Assembly (NCBI RefSeq): GCF_024399315.1
Contig: NZ_CP075170.1
Location: 3,534,001-3,598,000, forward strand
Direction: 5' to 3'
DNA length: 64,000 bases
From: Chryseobacterium sp. MA9
Lineage (GTDB): Bacteria > Bacteroidota > Bacteroidia > Flavobacteriales > Weeksellaceae
Every line of letters begins with the position of its first letter. The first letter of the stretch is position 1. Position numbers and translations under genes: made by a program. Of the stretch, positions 36,281-45,553 are shown in pieces. Below the pieces are notes generated by a model. That model was not told the DNA's origin, did not search any database, and saw nothing but the letters and a program-made list of their open reading frames with translations.

Positions 36281-37501
36281 ATGTTTGACATTCAGGAAAT
36301 AAGAAGCCAGTTTTCTATATTGGACAGAGAAGTGAATGGTAAACCATTGGTTTACCTGGATAATGCAGCTACATCTCAAAAGCCAAATTCGGTTTTGGAA
36401 GTCTGTCACGCATATTATACAGAACTTAATGCTAACGTTCACAGAGGAATTCATACCCTAAGCCAGCTGGCAACGGAAGAAATGGAGCTTTCAAGAAGAA
36501 AGATTCAGAAATTCATTAATGCTGAACATGACTTTGAAGTGATTTTTACAAAAGGAACAACAGAAGGGTTGAATCTTATCGCTTATATTTTAACACAGAA
36601 ACTGCAGAAAGATGATGAGATCATTATTTCATATCTGGAGCATCATTCTAATATTGTTCCATGGCAGATGCTTTGCGAAAGAACAGGGGCAAAACTTCGA
36701 GTGATTCCAATCGATGAAAACGGAATTCTTCAGATGGATCATTTTGATCAGTTTTTAAGCGAAAAGACAAAGGTTGTTTCTGTAAACCAGGTTTCCAATG
36801 CTTTGGGAATTGTGAATCCTATTGAAGAAATTATTGCAAAAACAAGAAAGAATACAGATGCTTATATTGTGATTGACGGGGCTCAGTCTGCTCCACATTT
36901 CAATATAGATGTACAGAAGCTGGATTGCGATTTCTTTGTATTCTCAGGTCATAAAATGTATGCTCCGATGGGAACAGGTATTTTATACGGGAAACGCGAA
37001 ATCCTGGAAGCTTTGCCGCCATTCCATGGGGGAGGAGAGATGATCGCTACATGTTCTTTTGAAGGAACTACTTATGCAGGTCTTCCATTTAAATATGAAG
37101 CGGGAACACCCAATGTAGGTGGAAATATTGCTTTAGGAGCTGCTGTTGATTTTATGAACAGAATAGGGCGTAACAATATTCAGAATCATGAAAATGCTTT
37201 ATTGGAATATGCCCAAAGACAGCTTTTGGAAATAGAAGGAATTAAAATCTATGGTGAAAAAGCAAACAGAACCGGTGTTGTTTCCTTTAATCTGGAAGGA
37301 GTAGGAATAGCTTCTGATGTAGGGATGATCCTTGACAAAATGGGAATTGCTGTAAGAACAGGGCACCACTGTACACAGCCGATCATGAACTTCTTTAATA
37401 TTGCAGGAACGGTAAGAGCCAGTTTTGCTGTTTATAATACTTTTGAGGAAATTGATATTCTGGTAGAAGGAGTTAAGAAAGCACAACGGATGTTGAACTA
37501 A
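36281..37501 (+). CDS. sufS: SufS-type cysteine desulfurase
   Basis: SufS is a PLP enzyme that removes sulfur from cysteine and hands it to the SufBCD scaffold. The 406-residue protein has the PLP Lys in FVFSGHKMYAPMGTG near residue 226, the active Cys in RTGHHCTQP near residue 364, and the group-II start REVNGKPLVYLDNAATSQKP. It is about 33 kb from sufB in this window and is a separate transcription unit with its own -7 box and terminator. Confidence 0.95.
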   Translation: MFDIQEIRSQFSILDREVNGKPLVYLDNAATSQKPNSVLEVCHAYYTELNANVHRGIHTLSQLATEEMELSRRKIQKFINAEHDFEVIFTKGTTEGLNLIAYILTQKLQKDDEIIISYLEHHSNIVPWQMLCERTGAKLRVIPIDENGILQMDHFDQFLSEKTKVVSVNQVSNALGIVNPIEEIIAKTRKNTDAYIVIDGAQSAPHFNIDVQKLDCDFFVFSGHKMYAPMGTGILYGKREILEALPPFHGGGEMIATCSFEGTTYAGLPFKYEAGTPNVGGNIALGAAVDFMNRIGRNNIQNHENALLEYAQRQLLEIEGIKIYGEKANRTGVVSFNLEGVGIASDVGMILDKMGIAVRTGHHCTQPIMNFFNIAGTVRASFAVYNTFEEIDILVEGVKKAQRMLN

Positions 37502-37523
37502 TTAATCCTTTATCATATAAACT

Positions 37524-37550
37524 AAAAAGCAGCTGTTGAGCTGCTTTTTT
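37524..37550. terminator. Terminator between sufS and the double-glycine peptide gene
   Basis: An 11-bp stem (37524-37534 with 37539-37549) around GTTG has A and T runs on both sides. It can end both the plus-strand sufS and the minus-strand peptide gene that stops at 37552. Confidence 0.85.
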
Positions 37551-37551
37551 A

Positions 37552-37677
37552 TTATTCCCATGGAATGCAATAACACCGGCCGTCAATAATAAGCTGATGA
37601 TATCCGATAGCGCACTCCAGGCAGATTTCTCCTCCTGCCATAATGCTTTTCATTTTTTCTTTGTTTAGTTTTTTCAT
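37552..37677 (-). CDS. Bacteriocin-like peptide with double-glycine leader
   Basis: This 41-residue open frame reads MKKLNKEKMKSIMAGG followed by a 25-residue core with four cysteines (EICLEC near the start, CYC near the end). The leader has the usual form: basic start, KLNKEKMKSI, hydrophobic positions and a GG site at residues 15-16, where PCAT-type transporters cut. Chryseobacterium genomes carry many such short bacteriocin-like precursors. The frame is too short for most gene finders. It ends 2 bp before a bidirectional terminator, and its start region mirrors that of the divergent gene. No exporter or modifying enzyme is next to it. Confidence 0.72.
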   Translation of the reverse strand: MKKLNKEKMKSIMAGGEICLECAIGYHQLIIDGRCYCIPWE

Positions 37678-37837
37678 ATGAAATGATTTTTGGTTAAATA
37701 TAAAGGTATAAATTATAGATAGAAATTCTGATTCTTTTTAAAATTTATGTAATGTATTGATTTTATGTATAATTAATTTTGTGAAATATAATTCGTTAAT
37801 TTTATATAAACATCAAACATTTCATATGAAAAAACTA
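37666..37837. repeat. 20-bp inverted pair at two divergent gene starts
   Basis: CATTTCATATGAAAAAACTA occurs on the plus strand at 37818-37837 and on the minus strand at 37666-37685. Each copy covers a start codon and its upstream bases: one of the double-glycine peptide, the other of the T9SS pseudogene. The 132 bp in between are AT-rich and must hold both promoters. Confidence 0.7.
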
Positions 37838-38631
37838 TTTATTCTATTTTTATGCATTTATGGGATATGTGATGCACAGGTTTTTTCTGAAAGTTTCAAC
37901 GGTAATGCTTTGCCGACCGGATGGACGGTAGAAAATCCGGATACATCTTATAAGTGGGGTGTGGGTGCACAGAATGGTTTTGCAGGCTTTCCTGATGATG
38001 ATGATGATGCAGGTCCAGCCGGAATTAATACAAATTCCAGGCTGGTTTCTCCTGTAGTTAATCTTACCGGGGTTACGAATCCAAACTTTCGTTTAATTAT
38101 GCCAATATGATTTATGATCTTGATTCTATTTTAAAGGTTGAGGTTTTCAATGGAGCTTCCTGAATTCAGGTTTTTACCTTTTCAGGCGAGGCCGGAGTTT
38201 GGAATATTGATTTAAATACCCTGTCATACATATTGCTAACGTATGCAACAGCATCCAATATAAATTTGACGCCATATGCCAACACTGCTTTTAAGCTCAG
38301 GTTTGTTTATGATGATGTCGGAGATTATTCTTTCGGAGTTGCCGTAGATAATGTGACGATTACAGGTGGGGTTTTAGCAACCTCAGAGGTTGTACATGCT
38401 GATCGTATAAATGTATACCCAAACCCGGTAAGAGATAATATTCATATTAAACTGGACTCTCAAAATAAGCTCGAAAAAGTCAGTGTTGTTGATATGTCCG
38501 GGAAACTTATTAAAACGTTTGATAAGGAATCCGACGCATATGATCTATCGGATATACCTAAGGGCAGTTATATTATTATAGTTAAAAATAATAATAAAGA
38601 AGTTCTGAAGAAGAAGATCATCAAGAAATAG
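37826..38631 (+). pseudogene. Broken T9SS cargo gene (choice-of-anchor J plus sorting domain)
   Basis: The frame starts MKKLFILFLCIYGICDAQVF and reads as a choice-of-anchor J protein up to about 38086. There one base seems lost: restoring a C after CCAAAC gives NPNLSFNYANMIYDLD, the expected continuation. In that second frame a TGA at 38161-38163 replaces a codon, probably Trp (GAS-stop-IQVF). After it the frame is open to 38631 and includes the type A sorting domain (NVYPNPVRDNIHIKL to KGSYIIIVK). Two separate lesions make sequencing error unlikely. It is related to the intact gene at 24.3-25.1 kb. Confidence 0.85.
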
Positions 38632-38654
38632 CAAATAGTAAATTTATTATACAA

Positions 38655-38684
38655 AAAACCTTATAGGGCGTCCTATAAGGTTTT
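38655..38684. terminator. Bidirectional terminator before hemE
   Basis: A 13-bp stem (38655-38667 with 38672-38684) around GCGT lies between the pseudogene (plus) and hemE (minus), with A and T runs at the ends. Confidence 0.85.
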
Positions 38685-38707
38685 CTATATTTTCAAAAGA
38701 AATAATC

Positions 38708-39739
38708 TTATAAATTCGGTTTCCAGTCAACAACTGCTCTGATGAATGCCTCAGCATTTTCAACAGGAACATTCGGTAGAATTCCGTGGCCTAAGTTGGC
38801 AATATATCTGTCTTTTCCGAAACGGTTGATCATTTCATTCACCATTTTCTTGATCGTTTCAGGAGTTGAGTGAAGTCTTGCAGGGTCAAAATTCCCCTGT
38901 AGAGTCATTGTATGGTTTGTCAGTGTTCTTGCAAATTCGGGCTTAATAGTCCAGTCTACACCAAGAGCAGAAGCTTTAGACATGGTCATATCTTCCAATG
39001 CAAACCAACATCCTTTTCCAAATACCACTACATGGGTAAGCGGGCTTAGGGCTTCAACAATCTGGTTGATGTATTGCCATGAGAATTCCTGATAATCTGT
39101 AGGAGAAAGCATTCCTCCCCATGAATCAAAAATCTGTACTGCAGAAACTCCTTTTTCTACTTTTCTCTTTAAATAAGCAATCGTAGTATCTGTAATTTTT
39201 TGCAGTAATAAATGAGCAGCTTCAGGCTGTTGGAAACAGAAAGATTTTGCGATATCAAATGCCTTGCTTCCTTTTCCTTCTACACAATAACAAAGGATAG
39301 TCCATGGAGAACCTGCAAAACCGATCAATGGAATGTCATTGTTCAGTTTCTGAAGAGTAAGTTCAATAGCATCAAAAACGTAGCCTAAAGTATCATTCAC
39401 ATCCGGAGTTTCAATATTTTGAACCTGTTCCATTGTTCTGATAGGAGTATCTAACCATGGTCCAACAGATTCTTTCATTTTGAAGTCAATCCCCATTGCC
39501 TGTGGAACTACCAGGATATCAGAAAACAGAATCGCTGCATCCAGAGGAAATCTGCGGATAGGCTGTAGAGTAATCTCAGCCGCAAGTTCAGGGGTCTGAC
39601 ATCTTGTAAAGAAATCATACTGATCTCTCAAGGCAATGAATTCCGGCAGATATCTTCCAGCCTGCCTCATCATCCAGACAGGAGGTCTTTCAACGGTTTC
39701 TCCGCGAAGTGCTTTTAAATATAGGTCGTTTTTTATCAT
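38708..39739 (-). CDS. hemE: Uroporphyrinogen decarboxylase
   Basis: HemE removes the four acetate carboxyls of uroporphyrinogen III to give coproporphyrinogen III in the cytoplasm. The 343-residue protein has the signature [16 protein letters not shown] at residues 18-33 and the second conserved block near residue 144 ([20 protein letters not shown]). It is the last gene of the hemA-hemC-hemD-hemE run, 47 bp after hemD. Confidence 0.97.
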   Translation of the reverse strand: MIKNDLYLKALRGETVERPPVWMMRQAGRYLPEFIALRDQYDFFTRCQTPELAAEITLQPIRRFPLDAAILFSDILVVPQAMGIDFKMKESVGPWLDTPIRTMEQVQNIETPDVNDTLGYVFDAIELTLQKLNNDIPLIGFAGSPWTILCYCVEGKGSKAFDIAKSFCFQQPEAAHLLLQKITDTTIAYLKRKVEKGVSAVQIFDSWGGMLSPTDYQEFSWQYINQIVEALSPLTHVVVFGKGCWFALEDMTMSKASALGVDWTIKPEFARTLTNHTMTLQGNFDPARLHSTPETIKKMVNEMINRFGKDRYIANLGHGILPNVPVENAEAFIRAVVDWKPNL

Positions 39740-39786
39740 AATCTATTAAAACTAATATTACCGGCAATATTTCGGTAACAAATATG

Positions 39787-40470
39787 CTAAATTCTACTTC
39801 TGATTTCTCTTCTTATCAGTTCAAAAATCGAAGTCAGTGTATTTTCTTCAGAAGTAAAAATTTCTTCCTGTGTGTAATTTCTTAACTCACCGGAAGTGGT
39901 TTCACCAATTGAAAAAAGCTTCATATTGTCAAATGAATTTCGTTTTGCAAAACTACGAACTCCGCTCGGACTAAAAAATACCGCAGCATGATATTTTTCA
40001 TTTATTAAAGGATGAGTTTCCTCAGTGTTATATATCGTAACTTTTTTGTACTTAATGTTTTGTAAGGGAAGTTCCTTATCCAGAACGTTTATGGCAAGGT
40101 TGCCGCAGAAATGAAGAAATTGCTCATGCTGGCATTTTCCGATAATGAACCGGGAAAGAGTATCAGCATTTTTCAAAACCTTAAATGTTCCGAAGCCGTG
40201 TTTCCTTAATTCTCTCTTCGTTTTTTCACCAACACAATAGATTTTATTGTAATTCTTGGCTGTAAAATCCTCATTAGGCTTAAATCTGTTTTTAAAAAAT
40301 GAAATGACTCCATTAACACTTGTAAAAATCAATGAGTAATTTTTCAGATCAAAAGGATTGATGATAATGGGTTTGGTCTTAATTACCTCTACACAGTCAG
40401 CCAGAATATCCTCTCCTAATTCTTTGGATATAATCGTCTGGTCTATATTTTTGGTAAATAAGATTTTCAT
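39787..40470 (-). CDS. hemD: Uroporphyrinogen-III synthase
   Basis: HemD closes and rearranges hydroxymethylbilane to uroporphyrinogen III. The 227-residue protein shows the weakly conserved family pattern: LIFTSVNGVISFF near residue 48, YCVGEKTKRELRKHGF near 83, VFFSPSGVRSFAKR near 166, and SIGETTSGELR near 184. Identification is helped by its place between hemC and hemE. Confidence 0.9.
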   Translation of the reverse strand: MKILFTKNIDQTIISKELGEDILADCVEVIKTKPIIINPFDLKNYSLIFTSVNGVISFFKNRFKPNEDFTAKNYNKIYCVGEKTKRELRKHGFGTFKVLKNADTLSRFIIGKCQHEQFLHFCGNLAINVLDKELPLQNIKYKKVTIYNTEETHPLINEKYHAAVFFSPSGVRSFAKRNSFDNMKLFSIGETTSGELRNYTQEEIFTSEENTLTSIFELIRREIRSRI

Positions 40471-40526
40471 GTCTGTAAAATTAAGAAGATGAAAAAGTGT
40501 GGCTAAAGGAATTTAAATCTGAAATA

Positions 40527-41435
40527 TCAGATCTGGCTTTTGATTTCTGCCATTAATTCTTTTCCTCCGTTTTCAAGAACAACTTTTGCAAACTTTTCTC
40601 CAAAATTTTCTGTTGGAGTATACACAAAGTTTTCATCCACAGCAATGCAGTTTTTCCCATCCAAAGAGCAAAGTGCTGCCTTGAAGCGGATCTGATCCCC
40701 GATGATTTCTGCAAAAGCTCCGATAGGGGCAGTACAGCCTCCTTCCAAAGTGCTTAAGAAGTTTCTTTCAATCTCTACGCAGATTTGGGTCGGATTGTGG
40801 TTGATCTGGCGTACGATCTCGTTGATTTCAGGTTTGTCAGTATGTCCTGCTACGGAAATTACCCCTTGCGATGGAGCTGAAATCATTAATGGAAGCATTT
40901 CGTAATCGATTTCCATTTTCATTCTTTTGATACCTGCCAAAGACAGAATGGTAGCATCAAAATCTCCGTCTTCCAGTTTTTGAAGTCTGGTTTGAATATT
41001 TCCTCGGATATCCGAAAAATCAGTAGTCGGATAATTTCTCAGCCAGAAAGCTCTTCTTCTCAAGCTGCTGGTAGCCAGTTTAAGCTCGTGGAATTCTTTA
41101 TTCCTTGCAGATTCTTTTCTGATCAGGATGTCCTGTGGGTAATCTCTTTCAAGATAAGCGATCATCTCAATATTTTGAGGCAATTGAGTAGGAACGTCTT
41201 TTAAAGAATGTACGGCAATATCAATTTCGTCATTCAATAAGGCAATATCAAGGTCTCTTGTGAAAACCCCGGTGATTCCTAAAGAATATAAAGGTTGATT
41301 GAGATTCTTATCGCCAGAAGAAACGATAGGAACAATCTCCGTTAAATAATTGTTGTTTTGAAGGTGCCTTGCAACCTCTCTAGCCTGCCAAAGTGCAAGT
41401 GCGGAATTTCTCGTTCCGATTCTAATGCTTTTCAT
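40527..41435 (-). CDS. hemC: Hydroxymethylbilane synthase
   Basis: HemC joins four porphobilinogen units into hydroxymethylbilane, using a dipyrromethane cofactor on a Cys. The start at ATG 41435 (MKSIRIGTRNSALALWQ) gives 302 residues and is the usual family start; the longer frame begins eight codons upstream inside hemA. The cofactor Cys is in LEGGCTAPIGAF near residue 234. DIAVHSLKDVPTQLP near residue 74 holds the catalytic Asp. It overlaps hemA by 14 bp, so translation is probably coupled. Confidence 0.96.
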   Translation of the reverse strand: MKSIRIGTRNSALALWQAREVARHLQNNNYLTEIVPIVSSGDKNLNQPLYSLGITGVFTRDLDIALLNDEIDIAVHSLKDVPTQLPQNIEMIAYLERDYPQDILIRKESARNKEFHELKLATSSLRRRAFWLRNYPTTDFSDIRGNIQTRLQKLEDGDFDATILSLAGIKRMKMEIDYEMLPLMISAPSQGVISVAGHTDKPEINEIVRQINHNPTQICVEIERNFLSTLEGGCTAPIGAFAEIIGDQIRFKAALCSLDGKNCIAVDENFVYTPTENFGEKFAKVVLENGGKELMAEIKSQI

Positions 41436-42696
41436 TGAATTCGTTGTTTGGTTGTTCAACTAATATTTCGTGCATTAATTTACTAATTTCTTCGGCTTTT
41501 AAGGGATTATCGATGATATATTTTGCAAAACGGTTGGTGATTTTCTGGATCATTTTGTCAGAAAGTTCCATGTCCGTGATGTTTATGTATTTATTCTTTT
41601 TATAAAAATTATGCATTTCATTGCGTTCCATGTTCTTTAGAACGGCTTTGAAATGGTGGATATTCGGTGCCAGCTTTCTCTTTTTCTCCCATTCAATAAA
41701 GTCTTTCATCAGTTCCTTGATAATTTTTTCAGCTTTCGGGATTTCTCTTTCACGCTGTTGAATCGTTTCCTGGATCTGTTTTGAAAGCTCATCCACATCA
41801 ATCAATGTTACGTTCTCGTTTTCGGTAACATTCTTTTCGACGTTGTGCGGAATAGAAAGATCAATGACCAGTGTTTCTTTTCCGTTCGGGAAATGAGACT
41901 GGTTGACAATAGGATGTTTGGCTCCTGTTGCCACAATAAGGATATCGGTGTTTTTTAATTCCTTGTCAAAATCAGAATAATCAACATGAGGAATATTGTA
42001 TTTCTGGGAAATCTTTTCAGCTTTCTCCTGAGTTCTGTTCGCAATTTTAATTTTCGGTTGAAAGACATGCTTTACCAGATTTTCAACAGTGTTCTGTCCA
42101 ATCTCACCTACTCCCAAAAGAAGAATGTTCTTTTCAGCAATCCTTTTCTGATTGTTTAAAATATAATGAACTGCTGCATAGGAAACAGAAGCTGCACCAT
42201 TGGAAATGCCGGTTTCATTTTTTATTCTTTTCGAGATTTGAATAGCTGCATTGATGGCTCTTTCAAGATAAGGATTAGAATTTTGTCTTTCCTTTTTGAA
42301 ACGGCTGTATGCTTTTTTAATCTGTCCGATAATTTCAAAATCTCCGATAATCTGACTTTCAAGACCCGCTGCAACTCTGAAAAGATGAATCAGGGCTTCT
42401 TCTTTGGTAAGAATATTGGCAAACTGAAGGAAATCCGTAAGATGTACTCCAATGGTTTTGCAATATTCTTCAGCAACTAAAAGGTAATTGGGAGAAGTCG
42501 TATAAATTTCGGTCCTGTTACAGGTAGAAACCACAAATGCATCTCCAAGATCTTCCTGGTGGACCCTGGAAACAAAGTTTTTGATGTTTTCATCAAAGAA
42601 TGCAAACTTTCCTCTCGTTTCTACGTCGGCTTTCTCGTAGCTTATAGAAAGCACGGCAAAATTTGACGTTCGATGAATGTTGGAATACTGTAACAT
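41422..42696 (-). CDS. hemA: Glutamyl-tRNA reductase
   Basis: HemA reduces Glu-tRNA(Glu) to glutamate-1-semialdehyde with NADPH, the first committed step of haem synthesis by the C5 path. The ATG at 42696 (MLQYSNIHRTSNFAVLSISY) gives 424 residues; the longer frame uses a TTG that overlaps the -7 box at 42706-42713. The catalytic Cys is C59 in VVSTCNRTEIY. The Rossmann loop is LLLGVGEIGQNTVENL near residue 180. It opens the haem gene run. Confidence 0.96.
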   Translation of the reverse strand: MLQYSNIHRTSNFAVLSISYEKADVETRGKFAFFDENIKNFVSRVHQEDLGDAFVVSTCNRTEIYTTSPNYLLVAEEYCKTIGVHLTDFLQFANILTKEEALIHLFRVAAGLESQIIGDFEIIGQIKKAYSRFKKERQNSNPYLERAINAAIQISKRIKNETGISNGAASVSYAAVHYILNNQKRIAEKNILLLGVGEIGQNTVENLVKHVFQPKIKIANRTQEKAEKISQKYNIPHVDYSDFDKELKNTDILIVATGAKHPIVNQSHFPNGKETLVIDLSIPHNVEKNVTENENVTLIDVDELSKQIQETIQQREREIPKAEKIIKELMKDFIEWEKKRKLAPNIHHFKAVLKNMERNEMHNFYKKNKYINITDMELSDKMIQKITNRFAKYIIDNPLKAEEISKLMHEILVEQPNNEFNEKH

Positions 42697-42705
42697 AAGC
42701 AGTCG

Positions 42706-42713
42706 CAAATTTA
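42706..42713 (-). promoter_or_regulatory. -7 box of the hem operon
   Basis: TAAATTTG on the minus strand fits TAnnTTTG and ends 9 bp before the hemA ATG at 42696. It overlaps the alternative TTG codon at 42708. Confidence 0.5.
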
Positions 42714-43113
42714 CGCTTTTTTTAATTAATCACTCTCAGATAGTGTATATGATAATTATCGTAAAAAACTATAGGGCGGTAAAGATGAAAGAACAGAGTG
42801 TAAAAAATGAATTAGCTCCTATTAAGAAAGTTTCTTAAGTTTTACTATTTGTTTTTATTAATTAATTTTTTTAAGAAGTACATAAAATTTTTAAATGTAA
42901 GGCAGGGCTGCTTAAAAGCCCGTTTGTCTTGTCTCTATCTGTCTTTTCATCCTTTTGTGATTTCGCTTTTTCAGCCTTTTAACAACCCATTAATTTTAGT
43001 TTAACTCAAAGTCTGTAAACACCTAAACTGAAAGTTAATAAAGAATTATAAATTTTAATAAAATTTTAACCAAATTAAGTTGGTGGGAAATTTCTTTAGT
43101 AGTCTTAAATTTA
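42714..43113. other. Intergenic stretch between hemA and mreB
   Basis: These 400 bp hold a perfect palindrome TTAAGAAA-G-TTTCTTAA (42822-42838) and a weak hairpin GGGCT/AGCCC (42905-42921). A 17-codon frame (42785-42838) ends inside the palindrome but has no support. No RNA gene was recognised. Confidence 0.5.
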
Positions 43114-43121
43114 TATCTTTG
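43114..43121 (+). promoter_or_regulatory. -7 box of the mreB operon
   Basis: TATCTTTG is a strong match to TAnnTTTG and lies 24 bp before the mreB ATG. The nearest TTG is too far upstream to be a standard -33. Confidence 0.55.
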
Positions 43122-43145
43122 TAATCTTAAAATCAGAAGAAAAAT

Positions 43146-44171
43146 ATGAGTTTATTTGATATGTTTACGCAAGAAATTGCGATAGACCTGGGAACGGCTA
43201 ATACCCTTATTATCCATAATAATAAAATTGTTATAGATCAACCGTCAATTGTTGCAATTGAACGTTCTACGGGTAAACCCATTGCTGTAGGGGAACAGGC
43301 TAAGCATATGCAAGGTAAAACTCACGAGGATATCAAGACCATCCGTCCTTTGAAAGACGGTGTTATTGCTGATTTCCATGCTTCTGAACACATGATCAAG
43401 GAATTTATCAAGAAAATTCCTGGAATCAAAGGTAAATTCATTCAACCGGCATTACGAATTGTAATCTGTATCCCTTCTGGTATCACTGAAGTTGAAAAAA
43501 GAGCCGTAAGAGATTCTGCTCAGAAAGTAAATGCAAAAGAAGTAAGACTGATCTATGAGCCAATGGCAGCAGCAATTGGGGTAGGGATAGACGTACAGAA
43601 GCCTGAAGGAAATATGATCATCGATATAGGTGGAGGTACTACGGAAATTGCTGTAGTAGCGTTAGGAGGTATCGTATGTGATAAATCTGTGAAAATTGCA
43701 GGAGATGTATTTACCAATGATATTGCTTATTACTTAAGAACTCACCATAACCTATATATCGGAGAAAGAACTGCTGAAAGAATCAAAATTGAAGTAGGTT
43801 CTGCAGTAGAAGACCTTGATGTGGACATCGAGGATATCCCGGTACAAGGAAGAGACCTTATTACAGGTAAACCTAAAGAAATTATGGTTGGATACAAAGA
43901 GATTGCACGTGCATTAGACAAGTCGATCATCAGAATCGAAGATGCTGTAATGGAAACTCTTTCTCTTACACCACCGGAACTGGCAGCTGATATTTACAAA
44001 ACAGGTATCTATCTTGCCGGAGGAGGAGCGTTATTAAGAGGTCTTGCGGACAGAATCCACAAAAAGACAGGTCTTCCTGTATTTGTTGCGGAAGATCCGT
44101 TAAGAGCTGTAGTTCGCGGAACAGGTATTGCCCTTAAGAATATGGATAAGTTCAATTTCTTAATTAAATAA
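43146..44171 (+). CDS. mreB: Rod-shape protein MreB
   Basis: MreB is the bacterial actin that guides side-wall peptidoglycan synthesis under the inner membrane. The 341-residue length is usual. The phosphate loops are DLGTANTLI near residue 16 and IIDIGGGTTEIAVV near 159, and the adenosine region LAGGGALLRGLADRI is near 286. It opens the mreB-mreC-mreD-mrdA-rodA operon. Confidence 0.98.
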   Translation: MSLFDMFTQEIAIDLGTANTLIIHNNKIVIDQPSIVAIERSTGKPIAVGEQAKHMQGKTHEDIKTIRPLKDGVIADFHASEHMIKEFIKKIPGIKGKFIQPALRIVICIPSGITEVEKRAVRDSAQKVNAKEVRLIYEPMAAAIGVGIDVQKPEGNMIIDIGGGTTEIAVVALGGIVCDKSVKIAGDVFTNDIAYYLRTHHNLYIGERTAERIKIEVGSAVEDLDVDIEDIPVQGRDLITGKPKEIMVGYKEIARALDKSIIRIEDAVMETLSLTPPELAADIYKTGIYLAGGGALLRGLADRIHKKTGLPVFVAEDPLRAVVRGTGIALKNMDKFNFLIK

Positions 44172-44199
44172 TTTTAACTTTTTACGACTTTATATCTGA

Positions 44200-45054
44200 A
44201 TGGGATTTTTGCTGAGATTATTTTCGAAGAATACTCTTTTCGTCTTCTTTATATTTCTGCAAATTATTGCTCTGGTTTTGATATTCTCCAGAAATGCCAT
44301 GCAGAAATCCTGGATAGCGGGGCAGACTGCTGCGTTCAATTCCTGGGTTTCAGGATATATTGATGAAGGAGTTTCTTATCTGAAGCTAAAACAGATCAAC
44401 GAAGATCTTGTGGTTCAGAATAAAGCCCTTATGACTGAACTCTACGGAAAAGACGGATCAAAGAATCCTGTTTTCAAAAGAGTTCATGATACCATTGGTG
44501 GTGGGCAGATCTATACTTTTGTTGATGGAGAAATTGTTTTCAATAGTATCAACAGAAGAAACAACTATTTTACAATCAACCGCGGCCGTAGAGATGGAGT
44601 ATTTCCTCAGATGGGAGTAATGGCGCCAAGAGGTATTGCGGGAATTGTAATTAATTCTACAGACAGTTATGCATTAGTTCAGTCGGTCTTAAGTGTCAAC
44701 AAGATCAGAATTAATGCAGCACTCAAAAACTCAGGATATTTCGGTACTTTGACGTGGAATGGTGATAACTCCAGAGTGATGCACCTTGCAGATATTCCAA
44801 AATATGTTGCATTAAAAGTAGGTGATACTGTTGTTACAGACGGTAAATCTGCAATCTTCCCTAAGGGAGTGACAATTGGTACTATTGCAGGATATTCTGT
44901 AGATAATAAAACCGGCTTCTGGGATATCTCCGTTGAGCTGAGTGAAAAAATGGGAGCGTTGAATAAAGTGTATGTAGTGAAGAATCTTAAGAAAGCAGAA
45001 GTGCAGAAGATTCAGGACACTATGCAGGCTGTAATAAAAAAAGAAAATGATTAG
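44200..45054 (+). CDS. mreC: Rod-shape protein MreC
   Basis: MreC is a membrane-anchored periplasmic scaffold that links MreB to the wall enzymes. The 284-residue protein has one N-terminal membrane segment (about residues 10-30), a coiled-coil part, and the beta-barrel domain with RGIAGIVINSTDSYALVQSVLSVNKIRINAALK and GDTVVTDGKSAIFPKGVTIGTI. It overlaps mreD by 8 bp. Confidence 0.95.
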   Translation: MGFLLRLFSKNTLFVFFIFLQIIALVLIFSRNAMQKSWIAGQTAAFNSWVSGYIDEGVSYLKLKQINEDLVVQNKALMTELYGKDGSKNPVFKRVHDTIGGGQIYTFVDGEIVFNSINRRNNYFTINRGRRDGVFPQMGVMAPRGIAGIVINSTDSYALVQSVLSVNKIRINAALKNSGYFGTLTWNGDNSRVMHLADIPKYVALKVGDTVVTDGKSAIFPKGVTIGTIAGYSVDNKTGFWDISVELSEKMGALNKVYVVKNLKKAEVQKIQDTMQAVIKKEND

Positions 45055-45553
45055 CAGGACTTTATTTACTGATATATTGATCATGATTTTTCTTGTGGCA
45101 TTACAGATATTTGTATTGAACAGGATTACGCTTTTCGGGAAATATACTCCGGTATTATATCCCGTATTTGTCATGTTTTATCCTTTTTTCAGGAATAAAT
45201 TTCAGTTCCTGGCATTGAGCTTTTTAATAGGGCTGTCTATTGACGGTTTTCTTTATTCGTGGGGGATTAATGCATTTGCAACAACGCTGATTGCTTATTT
45301 CAGAACGTTGATTTTCAGGACTTCTACCGATACATCTACGGACTTTTTCTCATTTCAGTCCCTTCAGTGGGCACAGTTTTTACTGTTTTTATTTTCTAGT
45401 ATTTTCCTGCACCAGCTTTTGGTACAGTATATAGAATTCTTTAAGTTTAGCAGATTTTTCGAAATATTGTTTAATGTGTTGGTGACTAGTGTAATTTCAT
45501 TTATATTTATAGTCATTTACGCATTAATATTTAAAATCAAACAAAAAGTTTGA
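45047..45553 (+). CDS. mreD: Rod-shape protein MreD
   Basis: MreD is a small polytopic membrane protein of the elongation complex. The 168 residues form about five membrane segments. Sequence conservation in this family is low, and the call leans on position between mreC and mrdA and on the pattern SFLIGLSIDGFLYSWGINAFATTLIAYFR, typical of MreD. The ATG overlaps the mreC stop by 8 bp. Confidence 0.9.
   Translation: MISRTLFTDILIMIFLVALQIFVLNRITLFGKYTPVLYPVFVMFYPFFRNKFQFLALSFLIGLSIDGFLYSWGINAFATTLIAYFRTLIFRTSTDTSTDFFSFQSLQWAQFLLFLFSSIFLHQLLVQYIEFFKFSRFFEILFNVLVTSVISFIFIVIYALIFKIKQKV

Noticed and set aside
42785..42838. 17-codon frame before mreB ending in a palindrome
   Set aside because: It is too short, has no ribosome site, and no family resemblance; the palindrome alone is recorded in the intergenic entry.
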